A DNA stretch of 10,055 nucleotides, taken from contig JAFGNQ010000024.1 in assembly GCA_016926925.1 (NCBI GenBank), forward strand, positions 1 through 10,055, written 5' to 3'. The translations under genes and the position numbers were made by a program. Below are positions 1 through 7,349 of this stretch, piece by piece. The notes below the pieces were generated by a model, which saw nothing but the letters and a program-made list of their open reading frames with translations, ran no database searches and was not told the origin of the DNA. This DNA comes from Candidatus Aminicenantota bacterium. GTDB taxonomy: Bacteria > Acidobacteriota > Aminicenantia > Aminicenantales > Aminicenantaceae. The first letter of the stretch is position 1. Every line of letters starts with the position of its first letter.

Positions 1-2396
1 CCGAGTCCCCTACCATTGATGTGGAAAGCTCATCGACAAGCAGCATGTACGACAAAGAACAAATCGAAAATCTACCTTCGGGCAGATTCACCTACTATGC
101 AATAATCAAGCAAAATGCCGGCTTCACAACTTCTTACGGCGAGGCCGATTCCAGAATTTCCGCTTTCGGTTCCAACTCCGAAGAAAACGCCATGTACGTC
201 GACGGAGTCGACCTGAGCAATCCGGAGATCGGAACGGCCTGGCTCTGGCCAACGGCCGACATGTTTGAAGAAGTAGAAGTCTCTGGTATCGGGGCCGCTG
301 CCGAATACGGGAATTTCACGGGTGCCGTGGTCAACATCGTTTCCAAGTCCGGAGGCAACACTTTTTCCGGCACGGCCAGTTATTACGGCCAGTTCCAAAA
401 GCTCACGGGCGACAACAATCCCGAGCCGTACAACGAAGCAACCGGAGAAGGTTATTATTCCTACAAGCGCGACAAATTCTCAGACATTTCTTTTACCCTG
501 GGCGGTCCCATAATCAAAGACAAGATCTGGTTCTTCGGCATGTACCAGAAACAGATCGATTCTGCTTCCTACTGGCAGGATGATCCCGATTTTCCGAGTG
601 AGTACAACGGCAACGAACAATTCATTAAATTTTCTATCCAGGCCGGACCGGCTCACAAAATCGTTCTCAGCTTCAACAGGGAGTACGGATATTATCCGGG
701 AGCGCCCGATCCGTGGAACATGCCGGAGACAATCCCCGCAGAAACGGATCTCTCCCGCGCCTGGAACGCTCACTACACTTGGTTGATGAGCAACAATGCC
801 TTCTTCGAATTCAAGTATTCCGGCTATCACAGTCCCAATGATTACATGCCGGCATTCGGCGGCGACATCAACATACCCATCCATTACGACCTGGCAACCG
901 GAGTGACCTCTCAAGGGCTCTGGTGGCCCTGGGAATACATCGTCACCCTGAACAAGATCAATGCCACGGTCTCCTATTTCGCCGAAGATTTCCTGGCCGG
1001 GGACCATGACTTCAAGTTTGGGGTTCAGCTCAGCAGAGGAACCTCCGAAGCCTGGGGGGGCTATGGCGGCGGAAAAGTGTACTACGACTATTACGGAGAA
1101 AATTATCTGCGGTACGACCAAGATGTCTGGCGCTACGGCGGAACAGTCAACAGCATAGGGACTTTTGTCGACGACTCCTGGAAGGTGGGAGACAGATTGA
1201 CGATCAACTTGGGCTTACGCTTCGATCACCATAATGCTTTCATTCCCGCGTTCCCGATTCAGGACGGTTGGGATGTAACGGATCAGATGGGACCGAAAGT
1301 CGAGGATCTGATCAACTGGAATTCTATTTCGCCTCGACTCGGATTGGCCTACCAGTTGACTTCGGATCAGAAGACATTGTTCAAACTCTCTTACGGACGC
1401 TACTATACCTATCCCTACATCGCCAACTGGGAATGGCCGGGTCCCAATGTTCCCGACTATACCGGCTACTGGTGGAATGGAAGCGATTGGGAATTCATGT
1501 ACTCGATCGCCGGAGAAGTCGGCTACAGAGTGGACGAGAACTTAAAGAACCCGGCTACCGATCAATTCTCGGTAGGATTGGAGAGAGAACTCATCCCCGA
1601 TCTCTCGGTCGGCTTGACCTATGTCTACAAGAAACAGAGCCACAACATCGGCTACGTGAACGCTGCCGGAGTCTACGAGGAAGTCACCAGGGTATCCCCA
1701 GACAACGGCCAGACCTATACCGCCTACAATCAAACCAATTTCCCCGCTGAAGACCACTTCCTCACCAACCCTGATGGTTGGGGCCAAACTTATCAAGGCT
1801 TGTTATTTCAGATCAACAAGAGGTATTCCCATAACTGGCTGCTGAATGCCAACTTCACCTACTCCAAATCCGAAGGTTTGAACCTGTCGTCCGGACAGAC
1901 ATCGGGGTCATACAGCTCGAGCCAGTCGCTTACCTGGTACACGGGCAAATTCGGGACAGACCCGAACGACCTGATCAACGCCAAGGGTGTTCTCAACCTT
2001 GACCGGAGATGGGCTTTGAAAGTCTCGGCTGCCTACAATTTCCCGCTGGATATCCTGTTGAGCACCAATTTGACCTACCAGCAAGGACGGCCCAAAAAAA
2101 CCGTCGTCAGGATTTATGACTTGAATCAAAGGCCGAATTCCTATTACGGAATCCTGTCTGATCCGCCAGGTACGGAAAGGTTCGACAACCAGCTCATGGT
2201 CGATTTCAGACTTCAAAAGACCTTCAAGATCTACAAAACGTTGAAATTCCATGCTTTCGCTGATGTTTTCAACCTGTTCAACGACGACACTTTCATCCGC
2301 TACAGATCCTTCAGCCTCTGGTCATCATCCTACACTGTCCCCATGTACATGCCGGACCCGCGGCGCGTTCAAATCGGATTGAAAATCGAGTTTTAA
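1..2396 (+). CDS. TonB-dependent receptor, Oar-like (receptor A), 5'-truncated by window edge
   Basis: This is an outer-membrane beta-barrel receptor that would import a substrate in a TonB-dependent way; the substrate is unknown. The frame is open from base 3, so the in-frame GTG at 21 is internal and not the true start. About 797 residues are visible. Residues about 1-125 are the end of the plug domain, with the motifs YVDGVDLSNPE and AEYGNFTGAVVNIVSKSGGN; the rest is the barrel. It ends in IGLKIEF, and a C-terminal Phe is the usual signature for barrel insertion by BAM. The stretch FAEDFLAGDHDFKFGVQ and the pattern LKNPATDQFSVGLERE recur almost unchanged in receptor B at the other end of the window. 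The signal peptide, any CarbReg domain and any TonB box lie outside the window. Full Oar-like proteins are usually about 900-1100 residues, so roughly 100-200 are missing. Family placement is firm; specificity cannot be read. Confidence 0.93.
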   Translation, partial: ESPTIDVESSSTSSMYDKEQIENLPSGRFTYYAIIKQNAGFTTSYGEADSRISAFGSNSEENAMYVDGVDLSNPEIGTAWLWPTADMFEEVEVSGIGAAAEYGNFTGAVVNIVSKSGGNTFSGTASYYGQFQKLTGDNNPEPYNEATGEGYYSYKRDKFSDISFTLGGPIIKDKIWFFGMYQKQIDSASYWQDDPDFPSEYNGNEQFIKFSIQAGPAHKIVLSFNREYGYYPGAPDPWNMPETIPAETDLSRAWNAHYTWLMSNNAFFEFKYSGYHSPNDYMPAFGGDINIPIHYDLATGVTSQGLWWPWEYIVTLNKINATVSYFAEDFLAGDHDFKFGVQLSRGTSEAWGGYGGGKVYYDYYGENYLRYDQDVWRYGGTVNSIGTFVDDSWKVGDRLTINLGLRFDHHNAFIPAFPIQDGWDVTDQMGPKVEDLINWNSISPRLGLAYQLTSDQKTLFKLSYGRYYTYPYIANWEWPGPNVPDYTGYWWNGSDWEFMYSIAGEVGYRVDENLKNPATDQFSVGLERELIPDLSVGLTYVYKKQSHNIGYVNAAGVYEEVTRVSPDNGQTYTAYNQTNFPAEDHFLTNPDGWGQTYQGLLFQINKRYSHNWLLNANFTYSKSEGLNLSSGQTSGSYSSSQSLTWYTGKFGTDPNDLINAKGVLNLDRRWALKVSAAYNFPLDILLSTNLTYQQGRPKKTVVRIYDLNQRPNSYYGILSDPPGTERFDNQLMVDFRLQKTFKIYKTLKFHAFADVFNLFNDDTFIRYRSFSLWSSSYTVPMYMPDPRRVQIGLKIEF

Positions 2397-2411
2397 GTTA
2401 AACGCACATCG

Positions 2412-2450
2412 AAGGAACCCTCCTTCTTACTATAAGGAGGGGGGTTCCTT
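2412..2450. terminator. Strong inverted repeat between convergent genes; probable two-way terminator
   Basis: The left arm AAGGAACCCTCCTT (2412-2425) pairs with the right arm at 2434-2450 across an 8-base loop, leaving a three-G bulge in the right arm. It lies 15 bases after the receptor A stop and one base before the minus-strand sulfatase stop codon, so it can end transcripts from both sides. The T-tracts are short and interrupted on both strands (TTCCTTTCT on plus), so terminator strength is uncertain, but the position and 14-bp stem support the role. Confidence 0.75.
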
Positions 2451-2451
2451 T

Positions 2452-4818
2452 CTAAAGATTTTTCCGAAGATCTTTGGCAATTCCCAACTGCTGTTGAGAT
2501 TCCCGGATTCTGCCCATGCGGTTGTAGATATCGGCCAGAACCAAATGCCCGAGGATCGTGGTTCGTGTCTCCGGCTTCAATTCCAGACCTTTCAGGGTCA
2601 ATTTCTCCGCCTCGGTCAAATCTCTTCCACTGTCCATATAGGCCTTGCCTAAGAACACGTGAGCGTCCGGGAAATTCTCGTTTTTTTCGATACAGCCTTC
2701 GAATTCCTGAATGGCCCTTTCGTTGTCTTCTGCTTTTGCATACAAAAGTCCCAGGTTGAAATAGGGTTTGTAGTTGTAGGGGCTGGTTTCTTTTTCTTTT
2801 TCATACTCTTGTACGGCCAGATCGACCTGCCCTCTGGCTTCATAGAGCAAAGCCAAATTGAAGTGGGCGTTGGTAAGGGGAATGCTGCGCTCGATGCTCA
2901 GGGCCTTGTTGATCTCCTTCTCAGCGGCATCCAGCATATTCTTTTTGAGATAGAGTGCGCCCAGTTTGTTATGAAAAACAGGCGCCTCGGGATCGATCTC
3001 CACAGCCAGCTTCAAACAATTCATCGCCTCATCATCTTCTCCCCGATCCTCATAGATGTCTGCCAACTGCAGGAGAGGTTTTGTATCCCTGGGGTCCATT
3101 TCTCTCAGCCTGAGGAAGCCGAGAACGGCTTCGTCTTTTTTGCCCAAATGCATGTAGGCGACAGCAATTCCGAAAATGGCTTCATAGTATTCGGAATCCA
3201 CTCCCAGAGCCGCTTTGAATTCTTCAATAGCCTCCTCGTATTTCTTTTGCTTGGCATAGATATTTCCCAATATATAGCGAGCTTCCAAAACAAAAGGATC
3301 CTTGCTCAGAACATCTTGGATTTTTTGCTCTGCTTCGTCCATCTTCTCTTCCGTGGAGAGAAATTGAGCAACTTTGATTTCGTTGTAGAGCTCGATCTTA
3401 TCCTTGGGATCGGCCAGCCTCTCCCCTGTTTTACGTGGGGATGTCCGGAATGATCCCAGATACCCGAGCGCCTGAAGCTTGACTAGGGAGTCCTGGTCCA
3501 TTTTTTGAGGCTTTATCTCATCAATATCTTTGGCGGAATACCTGGCGACGAGTTCATCGAGCTCTCTTTTCATGTCGTACCCTAAGGAGGCTTTGACATT
3601 CACTATGTCGGTCAATTCTCCGGGGTCTTGCCAAACATCGTAGATCTCAGGCCGGGGAGCTTGAATGAATTTGTACTGTCCTTTCCGGACGGATTTCAAT
3701 TCGCTCCATCCGTAATGAAAATTGGGCCAGTAGGTTTCGCTGTAAGCCAAGCGCTCGGAATCGGCCTCATCCCCGGAAAGAATCGGCAGCATGCTCTGCC
3801 CTTGAACGGCCGGAGGGATACCAGCTCCGACAATATTCAAGATCGTGGGCATGATGTCCACACTTCTCACTTGATTCTTGATCCTCCGGCCTCCCAGTTT
3901 GGCCTGCGGAAAGCGAATGATGAGAGGGACTCTCACATCGGAGTCATAGATGAAAAACCCGTGCGCATTTTCCTTGTGCTCGCCCAGACTCTCCCCATGG
4001 TCGGCGGTGAAAACGATGAGTGTGTTTTCCCAAAAGCCGTTTTCTTGCATGAATTGCCGGAACTCACCTATCAACTGATCCACATAGGCGATCTCTCCGT
4101 CATAAAGGCCGAAGCGTCTGTTCCGGTATTCTGTTTTATAGGGCTCGGGAGGGTCATAAGGCGTGTGGGGATCGTAAAGGTGAATCCAGGCGAAAAATTT
4201 CTGCTGCGGCTTGGCACTCAACCATGGGTAGACCGCATCGAGAACCTCGTCCCCCCTTCTCTGGACTGCATCCAGGCTCACTGTTTTGTACTTAGTGAGA
4301 TCGAAATTGTCGAAATAATGATCGAATCCTTGATCCAGGCCCCAGCGTGAGTCCAGAACGAAGGCTGCTACGAAGGCGCCGGTTTGAAATCCCATAGGCT
4401 TGAGCGTTTCCGCCAGGGTGTCATGCTTCGCATCCAAGTAGAACCCCCCATTGTCCCGAATACCATGATACAGAGGATAGGTACCAGTCATGATTGAGGA
4501 ATGGGAAGGGAGCGTCAACGGCGTCTGTACGATATTGTGCTCGAAAAGGATTCCTTCCTCGGCCAGACGATTGATGTGCGGCGTGCTCACTCCGCCGTAT
4601 CCGTAGCATTCCAGATGATCGGCCCTGAGCGTATCGATAGTGAAGAGAACGATATTCATATCGCTTATGTCGATTTCTCCGAGCATGGATTGGATCGATT
4701 TGGAAACGCGGACCGGACCGGGAGTTTCCACTCCTTTATCCCGCAAAAAAATTATATAGGCGACACAAACCAGCACAATGACAAAAACAGAACCGAAGAC
4801 GAGAATTTTTTTATTCAT
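2452..4818 (-). CDS. Membrane-anchored sulfatase-fold (alkaline phosphatase superfamily) protein with C-terminal TPR domain
   Basis: 788 residues. Residues 5-25 form one hydrophobic segment after MNKK, with no clear cleavage site or lipobox, so it is probably anchored with the rest in the periplasm. Residues about 54-425 are a sulfatase-type domain: metal-ligand candidates D62 (FTIDTLRAD) and D273-H274 (TADHGESLGEH), H213 and H218 in HLYDPHTPYDPP, and LTLPSHSSIMTG at the nucleophile site. Thr102 sits where formylglycine sulfatases have Cys/Ser, and His106 replaces the Arg of CxPxR. Residues about 508-785 hold about eight TPRs (NxLGxxY...A...). The start at 4818 is preferred over the in-frame ATG at 4956: it has AGAGGG upstream and leads directly into the anchor, while the extra 46 residues look non-coding and would overlap the divergent promoter. 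It may be a sulfatase, phosphodiesterase or phosphotransferase; the fold is sure, the reaction is not. Confidence 0.92.
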   Translation of the reverse strand: MNKKILVFGSVFVIVLVCVAYIIFLRDKGVETPGPVRVSKSIQSMLGEIDISDMNIVLFTIDTLRADHLECYGYGGVSTPHINRLAEEGILFEHNIVQTPLTLPSHSSIMTGTYPLYHGIRDNGGFYLDAKHDTLAETLKPMGFQTGAFVAAFVLDSRWGLDQGFDHYFDNFDLTKYKTVSLDAVQRRGDEVLDAVYPWLSAKPQQKFFAWIHLYDPHTPYDPPEPYKTEYRNRRFGLYDGEIAYVDQLIGEFRQFMQENGFWENTLIVFTADHGESLGEHKENAHGFFIYDSDVRVPLIIRFPQAKLGGRRIKNQVRSVDIMPTILNIVGAGIPPAVQGQSMLPILSGDEADSERLAYSETYWPNFHYGWSELKSVRKGQYKFIQAPRPEIYDVWQDPGELTDIVNVKASLGYDMKRELDELVARYSAKDIDEIKPQKMDQDSLVKLQALGYLGSFRTSPRKTGERLADPKDKIELYNEIKVAQFLSTEEKMDEAEQKIQDVLSKDPFVLEARYILGNIYAKQKKYEEAIEEFKAALGVDSEYYEAIFGIAVAYMHLGKKDEAVLGFLRLREMDPRDTKPLLQLADIYEDRGEDDEAMNCLKLAVEIDPEAPVFHNKLGALYLKKNMLDAAEKEINKALSIERSIPLTNAHFNLALLYEARGQVDLAVQEYEKEKETSPYNYKPYFNLGLLYAKAEDNERAIQEFEGCIEKNENFPDAHVFLGKAYMDSGRDLTEAEKLTLKGLELKPETRTTILGHLVLADIYNRMGRIRESQQQLGIAKDLRKNL

Positions 4819-4840
4819 GGCATTCCCTCTTTTGTATTTT

Positions 4841-4869
4841 AGGATATTTTTCTCCCGTGATAAAGTCAT
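4841..4869 (-). promoter_or_regulatory. Weak candidate promoter for the sulfatase-TPR gene
   Basis: On the minus strand ATGACT (4864-4869) and TATCCT (4841-4846) are separated by 17 bases; each matches the sigma-70 hexamers at four of six positions. Transcription would begin about 16 bases before the ATG, leaving just enough room for the ribosome-binding site AGAGGG. It is the best-placed candidate I found, but a chance match is possible. Confidence 0.25.
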
Positions 4870-4873
4870 CTGT

Positions 4874-4917
4874 AGGATTATGTGTTGACTTGATAATAAA
4901 TGAGTGAGTATAATCCT
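4874..4917. repeat. 8-base perfect inverted repeat framing the promoter; possible operator
   Basis: AGGATTAT (4874-4881) and ATAATCCT (4910-4917) are exact reverse complements separated by 28 bases. The right arm covers five bases of the -10 box and the left arm ends three bases before the -35 box. Two half-sites placed like this could hold a dimeric regulator that blocks polymerase. No regulator gene is in the window, so the operator role is inferred from position only. Confidence 0.4.
4885..4914 (+). promoter_or_regulatory. Near-consensus sigma-70 promoter upstream of the aminotransferase
   Basis: TTGACT (4885-4890) and a perfect TATAAT (4909-4914) are 18 bases apart on the plus strand, 11 of 12 consensus positions. 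The expected start near 4921 gives a leader of about 168 bases before the aminotransferase ATG at 5089. The promoter lies in the gap between two divergently read genes and is the strongest promoter-like sequence seen in the window. Confidence 0.7.
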
Positions 4918-4999
4918 GCCCGTTGTGATTACAGCCATGAGTGAAGACATCCCCACAAAAGCAACTTTTCCTGTTAAAATTCACTCGCGGAAAAGGCAC

Positions 5000-5065
5000 A
5001 GAGATGGCATGAAAAATCCGACCGGAGCGAAGCCATCTTTGTCCCTTTTTGGATAAAATATCCAA
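5000..5065 (+). promoter_or_regulatory. Leader with two possible hairpins ahead of the aminotransferase
   Basis: The first hairpin pairs AGAGATGGC (5000-5008) with GCCATCTTT (5032-5040), nine pairs including one G-U, across a 23-base loop; it is followed by a T-rich run ending in TTTTT at 5046-5050. The second is the perfect palindrome TTGGATA-AAA-TATCCAA (5049-5065), six bases before the AGGAGG ribosome-binding site at 5072-5077. The arrangement is compatible with attenuation or translational control, but the first loop is large and the second stem is AT-rich. I recognise no known riboswitch. Confidence 0.3.
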
Positions 5066-5088
5066 TTCTTCAGGAGGAAGAAGAGCGG

Positions 5089-6258
5089 ATGACGAAAAAC
5101 TACGATCCTTTGGCATCAGTTCAAGCTGCGGGCCCGCCCGGAACCATATCGTTTGTCTACGGTCTTCCGGCACCGGAGACATTTCCCATCCAAAAGCTCC
5201 GAAGCTGCTATACGCGCGTTTTCGAAGAGAAAGCCCAAATAGCCCTTCAGTACGGACCGGAACAAGGCTATGGTCCTCTCATCGATTTTTTGAGGGAAAA
5301 AATTCGCCGGGATGAAGGCATTGGCATAGAAAGGCCGCAGATCACGCTGACCGGGGGCGCGGCTCAGGGTTTGGATCTTCTGTGCACTATGATCGCCAAG
5401 CCGGGCGAGGTCGTCCTGGTAGAGGCGCCGACATACCACGAGTCTTTGGTACTGCTTCGCAATCATGGGCTGCTGCCGGTCGCAGTCCCTATCGACAACA
5501 ACGGTCTTTTGGTGGATGCTCTGGAAACCCTGGTCGGTTCTCTCAAAAAAAAATCCATGAAAATCTCCTTTCTCTACACCATTCCCACCTTTCAAAACCC
5601 CGGCGGCATCACTCTATCCGAAATCAGGCGGAAGGCAGTCATCGACTTAGCCCGGAAAAACGGAATATTGATCGTCGAAGACGACGTCTATTTCGACATT
5701 GCCTTCGAGAAACGGAAAGTCACCCCTCTGTATACTCTGGCCCAAGGTAAAAACGTCGTCCGCCTGGGCAGCTTTTCCAAGGTTATTTCTCCAGGCCTCC
5801 GCTTGGGCTGGATGGTGGGGCCTCCAGATATCATCGATGACGTCATCCAGAGCGGCGTCCGCCGCATGGGAGGAGGAGCGAATCCCGTTACAGCCATCGC
5901 CGTATCGTTTTTCTGTTTGGACGGCCTCCTGGAATCCCATACCGCATCGGTATGTCCGGTATACAAGCAGAGGCGGGATGTCATGCTGGAGGCGCTTGAG
6001 TTCGCCATGCCTGACGGCGTGAGCTGGACCAGGCCCGGCGGCGGGTTCTTCATCTGGGTGACCCTCCCTGACAAGCTGAAATCCATTGAAGCCGTGCAGA
6101 AAGGTAAAGAAAAAGGCGTCTGGTTTTTCTCGGGAGATCCCTTTTTCGCCGGCACTCCTTCCGGACAGCACCTCAGGCTGGCTTTCAGCTACGTCCGGCC
6201 GCAGAAAATCACGGAAGGGATTCATAATTTGGGGACGGTGTTGAAAACGCTTCTCTAA
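5089..6258 (+). CDS. PLP-dependent aminotransferase, class I/II (2-aminoadipate / MocR-catalytic-domain-like)
   Basis: 389 residues, a complete fold type I aminotransferase. It would move an amino group between an amino acid and a 2-oxoacid in the cytoplasm. Visible sites: QYGPEQGYGPLIDFLR (Y55 region, typical of the LysN / MocR-type subgroup), N170-P171 in FQNPGG, D198-D199 with Y201 in EDDVYFD for the PLP ring, K231 in GSFSKV as the Schiff-base lysine, R238 in PGLRLGW for the phosphate, and R363 in HLRLAFS for the substrate carboxylate. No N-terminal GntR helix-turn-helix is present, so it is an enzyme and not a MocR regulator. The ATG at 5089 follows AGGAGG by 11 bases. The gene is alone on its strand, with its own promoter. 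Its stop overlaps the opposing gene's stop. The exact substrate (aminoadipate, aromatic or branched-chain amino acid) cannot be decided from sequence alone. Confidence 0.93.
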   Translation: MTKNYDPLASVQAAGPPGTISFVYGLPAPETFPIQKLRSCYTRVFEEKAQIALQYGPEQGYGPLIDFLREKIRRDEGIGIERPQITLTGGAAQGLDLLCTMIAKPGEVVLVEAPTYHESLVLLRNHGLLPVAVPIDNNGLLVDALETLVGSLKKKSMKISFLYTIPTFQNPGGITLSEIRRKAVIDLARKNGILIVEDDVYFDIAFEKRKVTPLYTLAQGKNVVRLGSFSKVISPGLRLGWMVGPPDIIDDVIQSGVRRMGGGANPVTAIAVSFFCLDGLLESHTASVCPVYKQRRDVMLEALEFAMPDGVSWTRPGGGFFIWVTLPDKLKSIEAVQKGKEKGVWFFSGDPFFAGTPSGQHLRLAFSYVRPQKITEGIHNLGTVLKTLL

Positions 6259-7187
6259 TTCTGCTTTTTGCGGATCTCTTCCAGCAGGGTTCTCACTGTT
6301 GCCGCTTCTGCGGAATCGGGTGCCAGCTCGAGAAATTTTTCAAAGCTCTTGATACTGCTGTCCATTTCTCCCTTCCGGGTGTAGACCAGACCGAGCTGGT
6401 AGTAGATCTGCGGCATAGTAGGATCGAGGTCCTTAGCTTTGAGTAGAACGTCCAAGGCCAGATCATCTTTGTTGTTGGAAAAGTACAAGACGCCCAGCGA
6501 GAAATAGGCTTTTGGATCGTCGGGAGTGGAAGAGACGGCCTTCTGGAACACTTCCGTCGCTTTCTCCTCCTCTCCTTTTTCGACATAGGCTTGACCCAAT
6601 CCAAAGTAAGCCTCGATAAAATCAGGTTTAAGATCGATCGCCTTCTGCATGATCGAAATGGCGGAATCTATATCCCCCTTGCGCAAATGAGCCATCCCGA
6701 GGTTGTAATAGCCTTCCGCAAAATCCGGCACGAGCGCAATGACCTGCTCGAAAGCCTTGATGGCATCCTCAAGTTTTCCCTGCTGGTAGAACCGGACACC
6801 TTCTTCGAATTTGCCTTTGGCTTCGAGGTTCTTGACCTGCTGCTCGGATGCGCTTTTGGCGATAATGATATCCATCTTGTACTCCTGCCCCACCTGGATA
6901 TAGATCTGCTGCTGGAAGGGCTGGTAGTTTTCGACATCGACCTTCAGCATGTATTCGCCCGGCTCGATCCCGCGGCGGTAAAATTTGCCTTTTTTATCCG
7001 TCTCGAAATCGAACGTGTAATTCCGGGCAATCAAGGTCAGGGTGATCTTGGCTTTCGGAATGGGATTGCCGTCTTCATCCGTGACTACGCCCCGGAACCG
7101 GGAGTCTTGTGCCGACAAAAAGCTGCCGAACAGAGACGCAAAAAGAAAGCCGAATATCAACGAGCGTTTCATTATTTTATGAATCAT
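6255..7187 (-). CDS. Secreted carboxypeptidase-regulatory-like domain + TPR protein
   Basis: 310 residues. Residues 1-26 are a signal peptide (basic start, hydrophobic core, FLSA before Gln27), so the protein is exported, probably to the periplasm. Residues about 31-110 are a CarbReg-type beta-sandwich domain (FRGVVTDEDGNPIPKAKITL, then RRGIEPGEYMLKV), the same kind of domain that starts receptor B. Residues about 124-292 hold five TPRs with the usual spacing (for example AEGYYNLGMAHLRKGDIDSA and PQIYYQLGLVYTRKGEMDSS), followed by a charged tail. No catalytic residues are visible; a scaffolding or protein-binding role is likely. The ATG at 7187 is chosen because AGAGAGG lies nine bases upstream; a second ATG at 7172 would also give a good signal peptide. 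It is read the same way as receptor B but is separated from it by a terminator and its own promoter, so it is probably not cotranscribed. Confidence 0.9.
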   Translation of the reverse strand: MIHKIMKRSLIFGFLFASLFGSFLSAQDSRFRGVVTDEDGNPIPKAKITLTLIARNYTFDFETDKKGKFYRRGIEPGEYMLKVDVENYQPFQQQIYIQVGQEYKMDIIIAKSASEQQVKNLEAKGKFEEGVRFYQQGKLEDAIKAFEQVIALVPDFAEGYYNLGMAHLRKGDIDSAISIMQKAIDLKPDFIEAYFGLGQAYVEKGEEEKATEVFQKAVSSTPDDPKAYFSLGVLYFSNNKDDLALDVLLKAKDLDPTMPQIYYQLGLVYTRKGEMDSSIKSFEKFLELAPDSAEAATVRTLLEEIRKKQN

Positions 7188-7225
7188 GGCCTCAAACCTC
7201 TCTTATGATAGGTTTTAAAAATAAA

Positions 7226-7254
7226 AGTATAACACATCTTTTTCGTCATGTCCG
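7226..7254 (-). promoter_or_regulatory. Candidate promoter for the CarbReg-TPR gene
   Basis: On the minus strand CGGACA (7249-7254) and TATACT (7226-7231) are separated by 17 bases; they match the sigma-70 hexamers at four and five of six positions. The start would fall about 30 bases before the ATG at 7187, in an AT-rich stretch downstream of the receptor B terminator, which is where an independent promoter would be expected. Confidence 0.4.
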
Positions 7255-7282
7255 TTTTTACCGAAGCAGGAAAAGCATTGCG

Positions 7283-7317
7283 AAAAAGGGGAAGCCCCCC
7301 TCCAAAGACTCCCCCTT
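7283..7317 (-). terminator. Rho-independent terminator of receptor B
   Basis: On the minus strand AAGGGGGAG (7309-7317) pairs with CTTCCCCTT (7286-7294), nine pairs with one G-U, across a 14-base loop and runs into five T (7283-7287). It begins 22 bases after the receptor B stop and ends before the promoter of the next minus-strand gene, so it separates the two transcription units. Confidence 0.75.
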
Positions 7318-7333
7318 TATTATGATATTAAGA

Positions 7334-7349
7334 GAATCTCAGAATCTCA
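7334..7349 (-). repeat. Two-copy 8-base tandem repeat across the receptor B stop codon
   Basis: GAATCTCA occurs twice in direct succession at 7334-7341 and 7342-7349 (minus strand TGAGATTC twice). The repeat contains the last codons of receptor B (Arg-Phe) and its TGA stop. Loss of one copy would change the end from KLRF to KLRFS, moving the terminal Phe. It is short and may be chance. Confidence 0.5.

Noticed and set aside
480..1121. Minus-strand open frame of 213 codons inside receptor A
   Set aside because: Antisense shadow of a well-conserved barrel region; no recognisable protein features.
2659..4350. Long plus-strand open frames at 2659-3453 (264 codons) and 3628-4350 (240 codons)
   Set aside because: They lie antisense to the TPR and sulfatase domains, whose motifs are unmistakable. 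Their translations show no domain and lack a convincing ribosome-binding site.
4819..4956. 46-residue N-terminal extension of the sulfatase-TPR gene from an ATG at 4956
   Set aside because: It crosses the plus-strand promoter, has no good ribosome-binding site, and places a charged stretch before an otherwise normal membrane anchor. The ATG at 4818 has AGAGGG upstream.
4937..5056. 39-codon plus-strand open frame (begins MSEDIPTKATF) in the aminotransferase leader
   Set aside because: No Shine-Dalgarno sequence, begins only about 16 bases after the likely transcription start, and no recognisable leader-peptide feature such as a run of one amino acid. Its stop inside the 5049-5065 palindrome is a curiosity only.
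6591..7208. Plus-strand open frame of 205 codons opposite the CarbReg-TPR gene
   Set aside because: Antisense to clear TPR repeats and a signal peptide; its residues mirror the repeat periodicity of the real gene.
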